Source of the DNA: Melioribacteraceae bacterium
GTDB lineage: Bacteria > Bacteroidota > Ignavibacteria > Ignavibacteriales > Melioribacteraceae
Assembly (NCBI GenBank): GCA_015494845.1
Contig: WGAL01000395.1
Coordinates: forward strand, 1 to 6,669
Direction: 5' to 3'
Length of the DNA: 6,669 nucleotides
Below, piece by piece: positions 5,702 to 6,669 of the stretch (its first letter is position 1; each line of letters begins with the position of its first letter). The translations under genes were made by a program, and so were the position numbers. The notes below the pieces were generated by a model. That model made no database searches, had not been told where the DNA came from, and saw nothing but the letters and a program-made list of their open reading frames with translations.

Positions 5702-6669
5702 ATTTGTTAAGCAATTTTGCAACATCTTTTGCGAAGTAAGTTAAAATCATATCCGCACCGGCTCGTTTAATTCCGATTAGCGCTTCCATCATTACGCGTT
5801 CTTCGTCAATCCAATCGAGCTTACCAGCGGCTTTAATCATTGAATATTCGCCGCTAACTTGATACGCGGCAAGCGGAATGTTGAAATTATCTTTTACTCT
5901 GCGAATCACATCAAGATAAGGACCAGCAGGTTTAACCATAATAATATCAGCGCCTTCCTCAATATCCGATTTCGCTTCGCGTAACGCTTCGTCGGTATTT
6001 GCAATATCCATTTGGTGCGAGCGTCTGTCACCAAACGCTGGCGCAGATTCAGCAGCATCTCTGAACGGTCCGTAATATCCGGACGCATATTTTACAGCGT
6101 ACGACATTATCGGCGTTTTCACGTAACCTTTTGCGTCGAGCCCTTGACGGATTGCTTGCACGCGTCCGTCCATCATATCTGAAGGAGCGACAATATCCGC
6201 ACCAGCTTCAACGTGCGTTATCGCTTCCCGCGCAAGTAATTCAATGGTTTCGTCGTTTAGAATTTCGCCGTCTCTAACAATTCCGCAATGTCCGTGCGAA
6301 GTGTATTCGCACATACAAACATCGGTTATCACAACCAAATCTTTTACCTCTTTTTTTATTGCACGAACCGCGCGCTGCACAATTCCTTCAGGGTCGTATG
6401 CTTCGCTTCCCATTTCATCTTTGTGTTCCGGAATGCCAAATAAAATAATTGCGGGAATTCCAAGGTCGCGGACTTCCTTGCATTCTTCTACGAGAACATC
6501 AATCGACATTTGATAAACTCCCGGCATCGATTTAACTTCGTTCTTAATTCCGCTTCCGGGAACAACAAACAACGGATAAATCAAATCGTCCGTTCTCAGG
6601 TGAGTTTCTCTTACCATATCGCGAACGATTGGATTGTAACGCAATCTTCTTAATCTTAATCTTGGAAAC
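5700..6669 (-). CDS. hemB: Porphobilinogen synthase (delta-aminolevulinic acid dehydratase), 5'-truncated by window edge
   Basis: Condenses two 5-aminolevulinate molecules to porphobilinogen, the step after HemL. The frame is open to the right edge and 322 residues are visible. The visible N-terminus [22 protein letters not shown] matches the family start (typically FPxxRxRRLRxNPxxRxxVRET), so only a few codons are missing. The TTG at 6644 is the Leu in this motif, not a start. The active-site lysines are K193 ([15 protein letters not shown]) and K246 ([12 protein letters not shown]), equivalent to E. coli K195 and K247. The metal site is the three-cysteine zinc type, C118-x-C120-x7-C128 in [14 protein letters not shown], rather than the aspartate-rich magnesium type of plants and some bacteria. 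The C-terminus [18 protein letters not shown] is complete. hemB precedes hemL in one transcription unit whose promoter is outside the window. Confidence 0.97.
   Translation of the reverse strand, partial: FPRLRLRRLRYNPIVRDMVRETHLRTDDLIYPLFVVPGSGIKNEVKSMPGVYQMSIDVLVEECKEVRDLGIPAIILFGIPEHKDEMGSEAYDPEGIVQRAVRAIKKEVKDLVVITDVCMCEYTSHGHCGIVRDGEILNDETIELLAREAITHVEAGADIVAPSDMMDGRVQAIRQGLDAKGYVKTPIMSYAVKYASGYYGPFRDAAESAPAFGDRRSHQMDIANTDEALREAKSDIEEGADIIMVKPAGPYLDVIRRVKDNFNIPLAAYQVSGEYSMIKAAGKLDWIDEERVMMEALIGIKRAGADMILTYFAKDVAKLLNK

Overview
The window is a conserved bacterial housekeeping locus. The right half of the ribosomal-protein alpha operon lies on the + strand (map - infA - rpmJ - rpsM - rpsK - rpsD - rpoA - rplQ, 1-4185). 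It faces two haem/tetrapyrrole biosynthesis genes on the - strand (hemB -> hemL, 6669-4398). Both edges cut a gene: map lacks only a few N-terminal codons at the left, and hemB lacks its first codons at the right.

The organism is a bacterium with moderately low GC that uses ordinary Shine-Dalgarno signals. AGGAGG-type motifs precede rpsM, rpsK, rpsD and hemL. Both L36 and S4 are the zinc-binding (Cys-containing) forms. L17 carries a long, glutamate-rich C-terminal tail of about 80 residues. As I recall, Bacteroidota usually lack SD motifs and the S4 zinc cysteines, so I would not place it there. The order map-infA-rpmJ-rpsM-rpsK-rpsD-rpoA-rplQ is widespread and does not fix a phylum. A non-Bacteroidota FCB-type or similar lineage is only a guess.

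Layout: 1-4185 is a tightly packed co-directional operon with gaps of about 8-25 nt and one 1-nt overlap (infA/rpmJ). It makes methionine aminopeptidase, IF1, L36, S13, S11, S4, RNA polymerase alpha and L17. rpsM and rpsK both start with TTG behind strong ribosome binding sites. A GC-rich hairpin plus T-run at 4215-4240 ends the operon. Then comes about 150 nt (4246-4396) of non-coding DNA rich in nested inverted repeats. It is the only part of the window not explained by a known gene or terminator. From 4398 onward, hemL (glutamate-1-semialdehyde aminomutase) and hemB (porphobilinogen synthase) read leftwards. They are separated by 9 nt, with hemL's ribosome binding site overlapping the hemB stop. 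Together they convert glutamate-1-semialdehyde to 5-aminolevulinate and then to porphobilinogen (the C5 pathway).

I see no defence system, mobile-element gene, CRISPR array or obviously new multi-gene system. The best candidate for something undescribed is the structured intergenic element, followed by the L17 tail and the paired TTG starts.
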